From the NCBI RefSeq assembly GCF_003952185.1, contig NZ_RXFS01000010.1:1-64000 (forward strand): DNA of 64,000 bases, read 5' to 3'. The position numbers were made by a program, and so were the translations under genes. Every line of letters starts with the position of its first letter. The stretch's first letter is position 1. This document shows, piece after piece, positions 55,444-63,879 of the stretch. The notes under the pieces were generated by a model. That model was not told the origin of the DNA. It saw only the letters and a list, made by a program, of their open reading frames with translations, and did no database searches. The stretch is from Variovorax sp. 679 (GTDB lineage: Bacteria > Pseudomonadota > Gammaproteobacteria > Burkholderiales > Burkholderiaceae_C).

Positions 55444-55548
55444 CAGATCGCTTATCAAGAAAAATGGAATGGAGTTGCAGAGCGACCAAGGTAGCACGAG
55501 AACATGGCTAGGGTCTTTGCTTGCATCATCACAAGGGGATGAATAACG

Positions 55549-55567
55549 CACCGGGGAACCCGGTGCA
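55549..55567. other. Small GC-rich hairpin upstream of the zinc-ribbon gene
   Basis: GCACCGGG / CCCGGTGC form an 8-base-pair stem with loop GAA. There is no T-run on either side. It lies between tRNA-Val (minus) and the zinc-ribbon gene (minus), so it may mark processing or termination of the tRNA transcript. Confidence 0.4.
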
Positions 55568-55614
55568 TGCTCTGTTCAACTGAACCGGTGGTTGGCCGGG
55601 ATTGAAACAGAAAT

Positions 55615-55691
55615 TGGTAGGCGCGATTGGACTCGAACCAACGACCCCCACCATGTCAAGGTGGTGCTCTAACCAGCTGAGCTACGCGCCT
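55615..55691 (-). tRNA. tRNA-Val(GAC)
   Basis: 77 bases including encoded CCA. The acceptor arms AGGCGCG / CGCGCCT pair fully, the D-arm has AGCTCAGCTGGTTAGAGC, the anticodon stem CCACC / GGTGG surrounds TTGACAT (anticodon GAC), and the T-arm has GGTTCGAGTCC. It lies downstream of relA on the same strand with 48 bases between. Confidence 0.97.
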
Positions 55692-55739
55692 AAGGATGTG
55701 TCCGAGAAGCAGCTATTGTAGCAGGAGAAATCGCGTTTT

Positions 55740-57980
55740 TCAGCGACGACGTGCAGATCGCACACCAATAACTGCAGTGACCATTCCAAGAACCTGCGTG
55801 AGACGCGCTGCATCCGCGATCTCGACAGTGAACGTCATCCATGCAGTGCCCTTGATCGACTGCGTCTGCACGCCGATCACATTCATTTTCTCGCGCGCGA
55901 ACACATCGGAGATATCGCGCAGCAGGCCCTGGCGATCGGCCGCCTCGACGGCCACGTCCACCGCATACACAGGCGCGTCGGCTCCCTTCTTCGCAACGCC
56001 CCACTCCACATCGATGACGCGCTCGCCATCCTTCGCGGCCATTGTGCGAAAGTTGCTGCAGTCACTGCGGTGCACGCTGACGCCATGGCCTCGCGTGACG
56101 AAGCCGCGAATGGCATCGGGCGGCGCCGGCTTGCAGCACTTGGCAAGCTGCGTCATCAGCGACGACACCCCCACCACGAGCACGCCGCCCTTGCCCGACT
56201 TCTCGCTGCCGCGCGCCTTCTTGATGAGCACACCATCGTCGGGGCCCGGTGCGGGCTCCGGCGGACGCAGCAGCGTCTCGATGTTGCGCAGCGAGAACTC
56301 GTCCTTGCCCACCACTTCGAACAGATGGTCCGCCGACTTGAAGCCGAGCTGCGAGGCCAGGTCTTCGAGCCGCACCGCCGTCTTGCCCTCGCGCTGCAGC
56401 AGCTTCTCGACCGCCTCGCGCCCGCGCGCCACGGTCTCGTGCGTGATCTGCGCGTTGAACCACGCGCGCACTTTCGCGCGCGCACGATGGCTGGCCAGAT
56501 AGCCCAGCTCCGCATTGAGCCAGTCGCGCGAAGGCCCGCCTTCCTTGGCCGCGATGATCTCGACCGTCTGCCCGTTCGACAGCGGCGTGTTCAGCGGCAC
56601 CATCGCACCGTCGACACGCGCCCCGCGGCAGCGATGGCCCAGCGTGGTGTGCACCGTATAGGCAAAGTCGACTGGCGTAGCGCCCTGCGGCAACTCGACG
56701 ATCGCTGCGTCCGGCGTCAGCACGTAGATGCGGTCGTCGAACAGCCCCTGCCCCTGCAGGCCGCCCGAAAGATCGCGCTCCCACGCCAGCAGTTGCCGCA
56801 GCACCGCGATCTTCGCGTCGTATTCGCCGCTGGCCCACACGCCCGCGTAGCCTTTATGGCCCGCTTCCTTGTAAGCCCAGTGCGCCGCCACGCCGTGCTC
56901 GGCGTGATCGTGCATCTCCTCGGTGCGAATCTGGATCTCGATCGGCTTGCCCGCCTTGCCGTCCACCAGCTCACGCACCACCGTGTGCAGCGACTGATAC
57001 CCGTTGGGCTTCGGCCGCGCGATGTAGTCGTCGAACTCCTCGTCGATGGGCTGGAAGTGCGAATGCACCCACGCGAGCGCGGCGTAGCAATCCTTGACGT
57101 CGGGCACCACCACGCGCAGCGCGAGGATGTCGAAGACCTGCTCGAAGTCGAGCGACTTGCCACGCATCTTCTTCACGATGCTGTAGATGTTCTTGGGCCG
57201 CCCCTGCACCACGGCCTTGACGCCCTCGGCCTGCAACTCGCGTTCGAGCTGCGAGCGCAGTTGCTCGACGTGTCCTTCGCGCTCGATGCGCTTCTCGTCG
57301 AGCAGGCGCGCGATCAGCTTGTAGGTTTCGGGCTCGAGGAAGCGGAACGACAGATCCTCGATTTCCCACTTCACCTGCCAGATACCCAGCCGGTTGGCCA
57401 GCGGCGCGAACACCTGCAGCGACTCTCGCGCCACGCCTTCGGGCGCCGGCTGCTTGCTCGCAGCCGCATGCCTCAGCGTCTGCAGGCGCGATGCCAGCCG
57501 CAGCATCACCACGCGCAGGTCGCGCGAGAACGCAAGCAGCATCTTGCGCACGTTCTCGGTCTGCGCACCGGCGCCTTCGCTGTGATGCCCCTGCGAGGCC
57601 GAGCGCGCCTGCTCCTGCACACGCACGAGCTTGGTCGTCTCGACCGCGAGCGCCGCGAAGTTGTCGCCGAACACCTTGGCGATCACTTCCTGCGGGCGGT
57701 TCAGGTGCTGGCATGAATAGACTAGGTAGCTCGCAGCCTGCATGGCCTCGGAACCGCCCATCTTCGCGACGATGGCGGCCACCGCGTCTGCGTGCGCGAG
57801 CGTGTTCTCGCCGGTGTCGAGCTTCTCGTCGGCGATCAGAGGCTCGGCGAAGGCACGCGCGCGCGCCAGCATGTTCTCCATCACCGGCGTGCGCTCGGCC
57901 GTTGCCGCGGACAGCGGATAGTCGACCATCATCGCGTCGGACGCGGATGTCGTCTGGAGACTCGAAGAATCGCGCTTCAC
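55740..57980 (-). CDS. relA: GTP/ATP pyrophosphokinase, RelA-type
   Basis: Ribosome-associated (p)ppGpp synthetase of the stringent response. It has 746 residues from the GTG at 57980. An N-terminal hydrolase-like domain without the HD...ED metal motif (inactive), a synthetase domain with EEFDDYIARPKPNGYQSLHT (EXDD type, as in RelA rather than SpoT), then TGS, helical, zinc-finger-like (KCCKPAPPDAIRGFVTRGHG) and C-terminal ACT domains. The start is uncertain; an ATG 16 codons in is possible. It is followed by tRNA-Val. Confidence 0.93.
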   Translation of the reverse strand: MKRDSSSLQTTSASDAMMVDYPLSAATAERTPVMENMLARARAFAEPLIADEKLDTGENTLAHADAVAAIVAKMGGSEAMQAASYLVYSCQHLNRPQEVIAKVFGDNFAALAVETTKLVRVQEQARSASQGHHSEGAGAQTENVRKMLLAFSRDLRVVMLRLASRLQTLRHAAASKQPAPEGVARESLQVFAPLANRLGIWQVKWEIEDLSFRFLEPETYKLIARLLDEKRIEREGHVEQLRSQLERELQAEGVKAVVQGRPKNIYSIVKKMRGKSLDFEQVFDILALRVVVPDVKDCYAALAWVHSHFQPIDEEFDDYIARPKPNGYQSLHTVVRELVDGKAGKPIEIQIRTEEMHDHAEHGVAAHWAYKEAGHKGYAGVWASGEYDAKIAVLRQLLAWERDLSGGLQGQGLFDDRIYVLTPDAAIVELPQGATPVDFAYTVHTTLGHRCRGARVDGAMVPLNTPLSNGQTVEIIAAKEGGPSRDWLNAELGYLASHRARAKVRAWFNAQITHETVARGREAVEKLLQREGKTAVRLEDLASQLGFKSADHLFEVVGKDEFSLRNIETLLRPPEPAPGPDDGVLIKKARGSEKSGKGGVLVVGVSSLMTQLAKCCKPAPPDAIRGFVTRGHGVSVHRSDCSNFRTMAAKDGERVIDVEWGVAKKGADAPVYAVDVAVEAADRQGLLRDISDVFAREKMNVIGVQTQSIKGTAWMTFTVEIADAARLTQVLGMVTAVIGVRSARRR

Positions 57981-58003
57981 GCTTCGCTCACTCAATCGCT
58001 CGA

Positions 58004-58954
58004 TCAGTCGAAAAGGAAGTTGGTGACGGCGGCGATCTGTGCGGGGTCGACGAAGGTCGGCGCATGGCCCACGCCCTCGAACTCGACCAAGGTGGCACGC
58101 GGGCCGCGCTGCGTCATGGCCAGGGCCGTTTCGCGCGACAACAGATCCGACTCGGCACCGCGCGTCAGCAGCGTGCGCGCCGTGATGGCGTCGTACAGGC
58201 TCCACATGATCGCGCCGCCCTGCGCCGCGGCCTCGGGCGTGATGGCGCGAAGCGCCACGCCGATGGCCGGGTCGTAGTGAAGCAGCCAGGAGCCATCTTC
58301 ACCGCCGTTCGCCTCCATCTTTGCAGAGCCGTCGGCAGTGCGCTGCGAGGCAGGCACGACCATGTGCCGCGACAGCGCCAGCCACTGGGCCGGTGTATGG
58401 GGGCCGAAGGTGGTCGACAACGCCCACATGGCATCGGCCGCCGCCTGCACGCTCTTGAAGCTGCCGTTCTTGCCGACATAGGCACCGATGCGCTGCAATG
58501 CGACCGGCTCGATCGTCGGGCCGACATCGTTCGCGACGAAGCGACGAATGGAGCGGGCCAGCGGCAACTCCTTGTGCCCCGCCAGCACGAAACCGATCAG
58601 CCCGCCCATGCTGGTGCCTAGGTAGTCGAGCGTGTCGATGGCCTGTTCGCGCTGCAGTTGCGCAATCAGCGCAACCATGTCGGCCGCGTACACCGGCACC
58701 TGATAAAGAGACGGATCGCGCAACCAGTCGCTGCGCCCGCGGCCCGCCACATCGGGGCAGACCACGCGCACCTTGCCGCCGGTGCGCTCGACGACGGCCT
58801 GCGCCAGCAGATCGAAATCGCGGCCCTGCCGGGTCAGCCCGTGCACGCAGATCACGACGTGTGCGCTGCCCGCGTCGCCCCATTGCCAATAAGCCATGCG
58901 ATGGCCGCCTTGGGCGTCATCGCACGCCACGTAATGAAGCGTCGGTTCGGTCAT
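58004..58954 (-). CDS. Alpha/beta hydrolase family protein
   Basis: 316 residues from the ATG at 58954. Typical alpha/beta-hydrolase features: VVICVHGLTRQGRDFD (oxyanion HG), the nucleophile elbow YLGTSMGGLIGF (Ser near 119), a cap region and a C-terminal catalytic His in EGVGHAPTFVD. The substrate is unknown; the neighbouring 3-hydroxybutyrate dehydrogenase makes an intracellular PHB-oligomer or ester hydrolase one possibility among many. It lies 23 bases upstream of relA on the same strand. Confidence 0.88.
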   Translation of the reverse strand: MTEPTLHYVACDDAQGGHRMAYWQWGDAGSAHVVICVHGLTRQGRDFDLLAQAVVERTGGKVRVVCPDVAGRGRSDWLRDPSLYQVPVYAADMVALIAQLQREQAIDTLDYLGTSMGGLIGFVLAGHKELPLARSIRRFVANDVGPTIEPVALQRIGAYVGKNGSFKSVQAAADAMWALSTTFGPHTPAQWLALSRHMVVPASQRTADGSAKMEANGGEDGSWLLHYDPAIGVALRAITPEAAAQGGAIMWSLYDAITARTLLTRGAESDLLSRETALAMTQRGPRATLVEFEGVGHAPTFVDPAQIAAVTNFLFD

Positions 58955-59022
58955 GGAAACGATGTTGTTCTGGTGCGGATAATTGTCTCGTCGCATCCTA
59001 ATTCATCCGGAGATTGATCTTC

Positions 59023-59793
59023 ATGCTCAAAGGCAAAACCGCGCTTGTCACGGGGTCCACCAGTGGCATTGGCCTCGCCATCGCCAAGGCTCTCGCCCAA
59101 CAGGGAGCAAACATCGTGCTCAACGGCTTCGGGGACGCCGAAGCACCCAAGGCCGAGATCGCGGCGCTCGGCGTGCGCGCCGAGTACCACGGCGCCGACA
59201 TGAGCAAGCCCGACCAGATCGAGGACATGATGAAGTTCGCCGCGTCGAAGTTCGGCCGCGTCGACATCCTCGTCAACAACGCCGGCATCCAGCACGTGGC
59301 CAAGGTGGAAGACTTCCCCGTCGAACGCTGGGACGCCATCATCGCGATCAACCTCAACAGCGCGTTCCATACGACGCGCCTGGCGATCCCCGCGATGCGC
59401 GAGGCCAATTGGGGCCGCGTCATCAACATCGCGTCGGCGCACGGCCTCGTGGCTTCGGCGCAGAAGTCGGCCTATGTGGCGGCCAAGCACGGCGTCGTCG
59501 GCCTGACCAAGGCGGTCGCGCTCGAAACCGCGACCACCGGCGTCACGGTCAATGCCATCTGCCCGGGCTGGGTGCTGACCGCACTGGTACAGAAGCAGAT
59601 CGACGACCGCGCGGCACGCGAAGGCATCACGGTCGCACAGGCGCAGAACGACCTGCTGGGTGAAAAGCAGCCTTCGCTGCAGTTCACCACCGTCGAGCAA
59701 CTGGGCGGACTGGCCGTCTTCCTGTGCTCGCCGGCGGCCGACCAGGTCCGTGGCCAGGCCTGGGCCATGGACGGCGGCTGGACTGCCCAGTAA
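59023..59793 (+). CDS. 3-hydroxybutyrate dehydrogenase
   Basis: NAD-dependent SDR oxidising D-3-hydroxybutyrate to acetoacetate. It has 256 residues from the ATG at 59023. TGSTSGIGLAIAKALAQQG (cofactor), NNAGIQHVAKVEDFP, INIASAHGLVAS (catalytic Ser) and SAYVAAKHGVVGLTK (Tyr-x-x-x-Lys) are clear. The QHV after NNAGI and the WGRVINIASAHGL stretch are characteristic of this enzyme. It feeds PHB carbon into acetyl-CoA and fits with phaR at 54.4 kb. Confidence 0.92.
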   Translation: MLKGKTALVTGSTSGIGLAIAKALAQQGANIVLNGFGDAEAPKAEIAALGVRAEYHGADMSKPDQIEDMMKFAASKFGRVDILVNNAGIQHVAKVEDFPVERWDAIIAINLNSAFHTTRLAIPAMREANWGRVINIASAHGLVASAQKSAYVAAKHGVVGLTKAVALETATTGVTVNAICPGWVLTALVQKQIDDRAAREGITVAQAQNDLLGEKQPSLQFTTVEQLGGLAVFLCSPAADQVRGQAWAMDGGWTAQ

Positions 59794-59820
59794 TGGGTAG
59801 CCCGCCGGTACGCGCCTCTC

Positions 59821-60531
59821 TTATTTGAGCTGCACCGAGCCCGAGACGTTGACCATCACGCTGGTCTTGCCGGCCTCGACCGGCACGGCCGAATCGGCGG
59901 ACGAGAACGACTTGGCCTGCACCGCCATCATGCGCGGGCGGATCGGGCCGTTGTCGTTCGCATTCACCGACACCTCGCGCAGTGTGTAGCCGCTGAAGCC
60001 GAAGCCCTTGGCGAGCTCGTCGGCCTTCTGCTTGAAGTTCTGGATGGCGATGGTCTGCGCCTCGGTCTCGGTCTTGGCCCGCTGTTCGCGGCTCAAGCCG
60101 AAGCCCACGTTGCCGACGCTGAGCGTGGTGATGCGCCCGGCCGTCTGCGTGATGCGCGGGAAGTCGCGGCCCTCGAGCACCAGCTCGGTCGAGCCCTGCC
60201 AGCCGTTGATCTTGCCGTCCTTGGTGTAGCGCGGCGACAGGCTGAAGTTTCCGGTGCGCACGTCGAGTTGGCCGGCCTGGGCGCTCTTCTTCGCTTCGGC
60301 CAGCGCGGCGTCGAGCGCTGCCTTCAGTTGCGTCTGCACGGTGGCCGCGTCATTCGCGTCGCGGGTGGTCACGAGCGTCATGCTCAGCATGTCCTGCTGG
60401 ACTTCGACCGCACCCGATGCCATGAGCTGCAGCACGTTCTGGGGCGCCGGCGCAGCGGCGTTCTGGGCCAGTGCGGTGCCGGCAGCAGCCAGGGCAGTGC
60501 AGGCCGCGAGCAGTTTGATTTTTTTCTTCAA
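59821..60531 (-). CDS. SIMPL domain-containing periplasmic protein (DUF541)
   Basis: 236 residues from the TTG at 60531. A signal peptide (KKKIKLLAACTALAAAGTALA) is followed by a SIMPL/DUF541 domain (GAVEVQQDMLSMTLVTTRDAND, KQKADELAKGFGFSGYTLREV). E. coli YggE of this family lowers oxidative stress; the molecular function is unclear. It converges on the 3-hydroxybutyrate dehydrogenase gene with 27 bases between. Confidence 0.88.
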   Translation of the reverse strand: MKKKIKLLAACTALAAAGTALAQNAAAPAPQNVLQLMASGAVEVQQDMLSMTLVTTRDANDAATVQTQLKAALDAALAEAKKSAQAGQLDVRTGNFSLSPRYTKDGKINGWQGSTELVLEGRDFPRITQTAGRITTLSVGNVGFGLSREQRAKTETEAQTIAIQNFKQKADELAKGFGFSGYTLREVSVNANDNGPIRPRMMAVQAKSFSSADSAVPVEAGKTSVMVNVSGSVQLK

Positions 60532-60538
60532 GGCGAAT

Positions 60539-60543
60539 CTCCC
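60539..60543 (-). promoter_or_regulatory. Ribosome binding site fixing the SIMPL gene TTG start
   Basis: GGGAG is seven bases before the TTG at 60531, which begins a clear signal peptide. Confidence 0.7.
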
Positions 60544-60604
60544 GATGTTGGTATGAAAGGACTTGGCCTGCGCCCGCAGGCCGGCTCATCAGCGCTGCGC
60601 TGCG

Positions 60605-60964
60605 TCAGCGGCGCTGGCTGGACGGCGCGATGGGCAACGGGCGGGCCGCAGCCGGCGGCACCGGCACGATCCGCTCGGCCGGCTGCGATTCTGCCGAATT
60701 GAGCAAAGCACCCGTGGCGGGCGGGGTCCATTGGCCGCGAACCTGCTGTCGCAACTCGAACAGCTCGGCGGGCGTGAGGCGCCGCCCGGCAATGGCCTCT
60801 CCGCGGCGGACCTCCTCGCGCTGTGCGGCCCGGTGCGCCGCCACGGCGTCTCGTACTTCGCTGCGACGCGTTTCGCCCACCCTGAAAAAATCGCCGGACA
60901 TCGCCAGCGAGGACCCGCAGGCGAAAACAAGGATGAACGGCAAGGCGGATGTAGGACGTCTCAT
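60605..60964 (-). CDS. Small exported protein of unknown function
   Basis: 119 residues. A signal-peptide-like start (RRPTSALPFILVFACGSSLAMS) is followed by a charged helical region (VRDAVAAHRAAQREEVRRGEAIAGRRLTPAEL) and a proline/alanine-rich tail. I do not recognise the family. It lies 61 bases upstream of the SIMPL gene in the same direction, and diverges from the ompR-like gene across 172 bases. Confidence 0.65.
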   Translation of the reverse strand: MRRPTSALPFILVFACGSSLAMSGDFFRVGETRRSEVRDAVAAHRAAQREEVRRGEAIAGRRLTPAELFELRQQVRGQWTPPATGALLNSAESQPAERIVPVPPAAARPLPIAPSSQRR

Positions 60965-61043
60965 TGATCGGAAGTCGGCAGGAAGCGCGACTTTGCCACC
61001 TCCCGGCTAACGTCGGATGACCAGACCGCGAGCGTCCGCAAGT

Positions 61044-61121
61044 TTTGTAACTTAGTGTCAAACCATAAGTAAATCCGGCTCAACGACCCCTCAACGCCTT
61101 CAGAATCGGCCCTGTTACAAA
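61044..61121. promoter_or_regulatory. Candidate OmpR-type binding region upstream of the response regulator
   Basis: TTTGTAAC at 61044-61051 is the inverted copy of GTTACAAA at 61114-61121; both resemble the GTTACA-type half-sites bound by OmpR-family regulators. The second copy lies 15 bases before the regulator's ATG. The spacing of 62 bases is loose, so this is a candidate only. Confidence 0.35.
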
Positions 61122-61136
61122 TTCAACGTTGTAGAA

Positions 61137-61868
61137 ATGACTCAAGTTCCCGCTCGCACCGACAAGATCGTGATCGTCGACGACGACGCCCGCATCCGCG
61201 ACCTGCTGCGCCGCTACCTGACGCAAGAAGGATTCGAAGTGATCGTGGCCGAGGACGGCAAGGCGCTCAACCGCATCCTGTTGCGCGACACGGTCGACCT
61301 GATCGTGCTCGACCTGATGATGCCCGGCGAAGACGGCCTCTCCGTCTGCCGCCGCCTTCGTGCCGCCAACGACCGCACGCCGATCATCATGCTCACCGCC
61401 AAGGGTGAGGACGTGGACCGCATCGTCGGTCTCGAAGTCGGCGCCGACGACTACCTCGGCAAGCCTTTCAACCCGCGCGAACTGCTGGCCCGCGTCCATG
61501 CCGTTCTCCGCCGCCGTCCGCCGCTCGAGGCGCCGGGCGCCCCCTCCACCGAGAACGAGACCGTCACCTTCGGCCCGTTCGCATTCGACCTCGGCTCGCG
61601 CACCCTGAAGAAGGATGGCGAAGAACTCTCGCTGACCACCGGCGAGTTCGCGATGCTGAAGGCGCTGGTGCGCCATCCGCGTCAACCGCTGTCGCGCGAG
61701 AAGCTGGCACAGCTGGCGCGCGGCCGCGAGTTCGAGCCCTTCGACCGCAGCCTGGACGTGCAGATCTCGCGCCTGCGCAAGCTGGTCGAGTCCGACGCCG
61801 CTGCGCCGCGCTACATCCAGACCGTCTGGGGCGTGGGCTACGTGTTCGTGCCGGACGGCACGGCCTGA
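61137..61868 (+). CDS. ompR: OmpR-type response regulator
   Basis: 243-residue DNA-binding response regulator. The receiver domain (about 9-122) has the acidic pair in IVIVDDDARIRD, the phosphorylated Asp in IVLDLMMPGEDG (near 61) and Lys in YLGKPFNPREL. The OmpR/PhoB winged helix follows (about 142-240; DRSLDVQISRLRKLVE and YIQTVWGVGYVF). No strong ribosome site is seen before the ATG. The gene is immediately followed by its sensor kinase. The style matches betaproteobacterial OmpR; targets are unknown. Confidence 0.92.
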   Translation: MTQVPARTDKIVIVDDDARIRDLLRRYLTQEGFEVIVAEDGKALNRILLRDTVDLIVLDLMMPGEDGLSVCRRLRAANDRTPIIMLTAKGEDVDRIVGLEVGADDYLGKPFNPRELLARVHAVLRRRPPLEAPGAPSTENETVTFGPFAFDLGSRTLKKDGEELSLTTGEFAMLKALVRHPRQPLSREKLAQLARGREFEPFDRSLDVQISRLRKLVESDAAAPRYIQTVWGVGYVFVPDGTA

Positions 61869-61942
61869 CGCCACGTTGACAGGTGGCCGTCGGCCAAACC
61901 ACCGGACCAGGCTCTGCCCAGGAGGACGGCGCGCAGGTCACG

Positions 61943-63367
61943 ATGCCGAGCCCGCTCGAAGCGAGCGCGCAACGTGACCGCCGCCCCGGCCTCAAGCTGG
62001 GCTTCAGCCTTTTCTGGCGCACCTTCTTCCTGCTCGCTTTGCTGCTGATCGGCTGCACGGTCGCCTGGCTGCAGACCTTCCGTTCGCTCGAATACGAGCC
62101 ACGCGCCATTCAAACGGCGCACCAGATCGCCTCGCTCGTGAACCTCACGCGCGCGGCGCTGGTGTATTCCGACGCCATCACCCGGGTGTCGCTGATCAAG
62201 ACGCTGGCCGACCAGGAAGGCGTGCGCATCCTGCCGCGCGAACCCAACGACCGCTTCCAGCCCTACACCAGCGGCGCGCTCGACCTGCGCGTGACCGAGG
62301 AGCTGATCGACCAGCTCGGCGAAGGCACCACGGTTGCAAGCCGGGTGAACGACGAGGCCGGCCTGTGGATCGGCTTCACCATCGAGAGCGACACCTACTG
62401 GCTGCTGCTCGACCCGACGCGCTTCAGCCGCGTGGGCGGGCGAACCTGGCTGGTGTGGCTGAGCACCGCCATGGCGCTGTCGCTGGCCGGCGCGGCATTG
62501 ATCACCCGGCTCATCAACCTGCCGCTCAAGCAGCTGTCGCGCGCGACCATGCAGGTGCGCGAGGGTGAATACGAGGCGCACCGGCTCGACGAGCGCGCCC
62601 GCACCAACGAAATTCGTGCGGTCAACATCGGCTTCAACCGCATGGCCGACCAGCTCGCCAAGATCGAGCAGGACCGCGCCATCATGCTGGCCGGCATCTC
62701 GCACGACCTGCGCACGCCGCTGGCCCGATTGCGGCTCGAAACCGAGATGAGCGTGGCCGACGAGGACGCGCGCGACCACATGGCCGCCGACATCGCCCAG
62801 CTCGACGCGATCATCGACAAGTTCCTCGACTACGCCCGCCCCGACCACGTCGACCCCAAGCCGGTGCTGCTGCGTGACGTGGTCGACGCCTGCACCTACG
62901 CCGTGCAGGACTACGAGGAGATGAACATCAAGGTCGAGGTGCCGCCCGACCTGCGCGTGATGGGCGACGAGGTCGAGCTCACGCGCGTCATTTCCAACCT
63001 GGTCGAGAACGCGCGGCGCTACGGCAAGACGCCTTCCACGGGCGTGGCCGACGTGACGATCCAGGCGCAGGCCAACAACGACGCGGTGTTGATCAAGGTG
63101 CGCGACCACGGCGCGGGCGTCGAGCCCGCCCTGCTCGCCCAGTTGACCAAGCCCTTCTTCCGCGGCGATGCGGCGCGCACCTCGGCCGCAGGCGCGGGGC
63201 TGGGCCTGTCGATCGTTGCGAAGAACATCGAGCGCATGGGCGGCACCTTCGCGCTGACGAGCACGCCAGGGCGCGGCCTGGCTGCGCACATCCGCATGCC
63301 CCGTGCGATGCCCCCCGGCGCCAGGCCGGGCGAGCCGCAGGGCAGCGGCGCCAAGAAGCCGGCCTGA
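61943..63367 (+). CDS. envZ: EnvZ-type sensor histidine kinase
   Basis: 474 residues from the ATG at 61943; a GTG at 61883 would add 20 residues. A first membrane helix (FSLFWRTFFLLALLLIGCTVAW, about 20-42), a periplasmic sensor loop, a second helix (WLVWLSTAMALSLAGAALIT), a HAMP domain, the phospho-acceptor His in GISHDLRTPLARLRLE and the HATPase motifs NLVENARRYG, DHGAGV and GAGLGLSIV. The partner response regulator ends 14 bases before the GTG alternative. The stimulus is unknown. Confidence 0.92.
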   Translation: MPSPLEASAQRDRRPGLKLGFSLFWRTFFLLALLLIGCTVAWLQTFRSLEYEPRAIQTAHQIASLVNLTRAALVYSDAITRVSLIKTLADQEGVRILPREPNDRFQPYTSGALDLRVTEELIDQLGEGTTVASRVNDEAGLWIGFTIESDTYWLLLDPTRFSRVGGRTWLVWLSTAMALSLAGAALITRLINLPLKQLSRATMQVREGEYEAHRLDERARTNEIRAVNIGFNRMADQLAKIEQDRAIMLAGISHDLRTPLARLRLETEMSVADEDARDHMAADIAQLDAIIDKFLDYARPDHVDPKPVLLRDVVDACTYAVQDYEEMNIKVEVPPDLRVMGDEVELTRVISNLVENARRYGKTPSTGVADVTIQAQANNDAVLIKVRDHGAGVEPALLAQLTKPFFRGDAARTSAAGAGLGLSIVAKNIERMGGTFALTSTPGRGLAAHIRMPRAMPPGARPGEPQGSGAKKPA

Positions 63368-63390
63368 GCGCCGGCCGCTTCCTTCTCTAC

Positions 63391-63879
63391 TTATTTGTGG
63401 AGAAGAACGGCCGCGCGGGCTTCCATCGCGCGGCCCTCGCCCACCGGGCCCAGCTTCTCGGCCGTCTTGGCCTTCACATTCACCTGTTCCAGTGCCACGC
63501 CCAGCGTGTCGGCGATGCGCTGGCACATGAGCGGGATGTGCGGCGCGAGCTTGGGCGCCTGCGCGATCACGGTGCTGTCGACGTTGCCGATCTCCCAGCC
63601 AGCCGCGCGCACCCTGCGCGCCGCCTCGGCCAGCAGCACCGCCGAATCGGCACCGCGAAACTGCGGATCGGTGTCCGGAAAGTGCCGCCCGATGTCGCCG
63701 AGCCCCGCGCCGCCCAGCAGCGCGTCGGTGATGGCGTGCAGCAGCACGTCGGCATCAGAGTGGCCCAGCAGCCCGGTGGTGTGCGGCACCTCGACGCCGC
63801 CCAGGATCAGCTTGCGCCCCGCCACCAGCTGATGCACGTCCCAGCCTTCGCCGATGCGGATATTGAAAGCGCCGGTCAT
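63391..63879 (-). CDS. ispF: 2-C-methyl-D-erythritol 2,4-cyclodiphosphate synthase
   Basis: MEP-pathway enzyme that cyclises CDP-ME-2-phosphate. It has 162 residues. The zinc ligands lie in EGWDVHQL (Asp14, His16) and the GHSDADVLLHAITDALLG segment; PDTDPQFRGADS and VKAKTAEKLGPVGE are the other conserved parts. Its ATG overlaps the ispD stop (ATGA). With dxr at 38.6 kb, three MEP genes fall in this window. Confidence 0.97.
   Translation of the reverse strand: MTGAFNIRIGEGWDVHQLVAGRKLILGGVEVPHTTGLLGHSDADVLLHAITDALLGGAGLGDIGRHFPDTDPQFRGADSAVLLAEAARRVRAAGWEIGNVDSTVIAQAPKLAPHIPLMCQRIADTLGVALEQVNVKAKTAEKLGPVGEGRAMEARAAVLLHK

Noticed and set aside
63368..63390. Terminator between envZ and ispF
   Set aside because: The inverted segments around 63375-63415 are imperfect and extend into ispF; no T-run.
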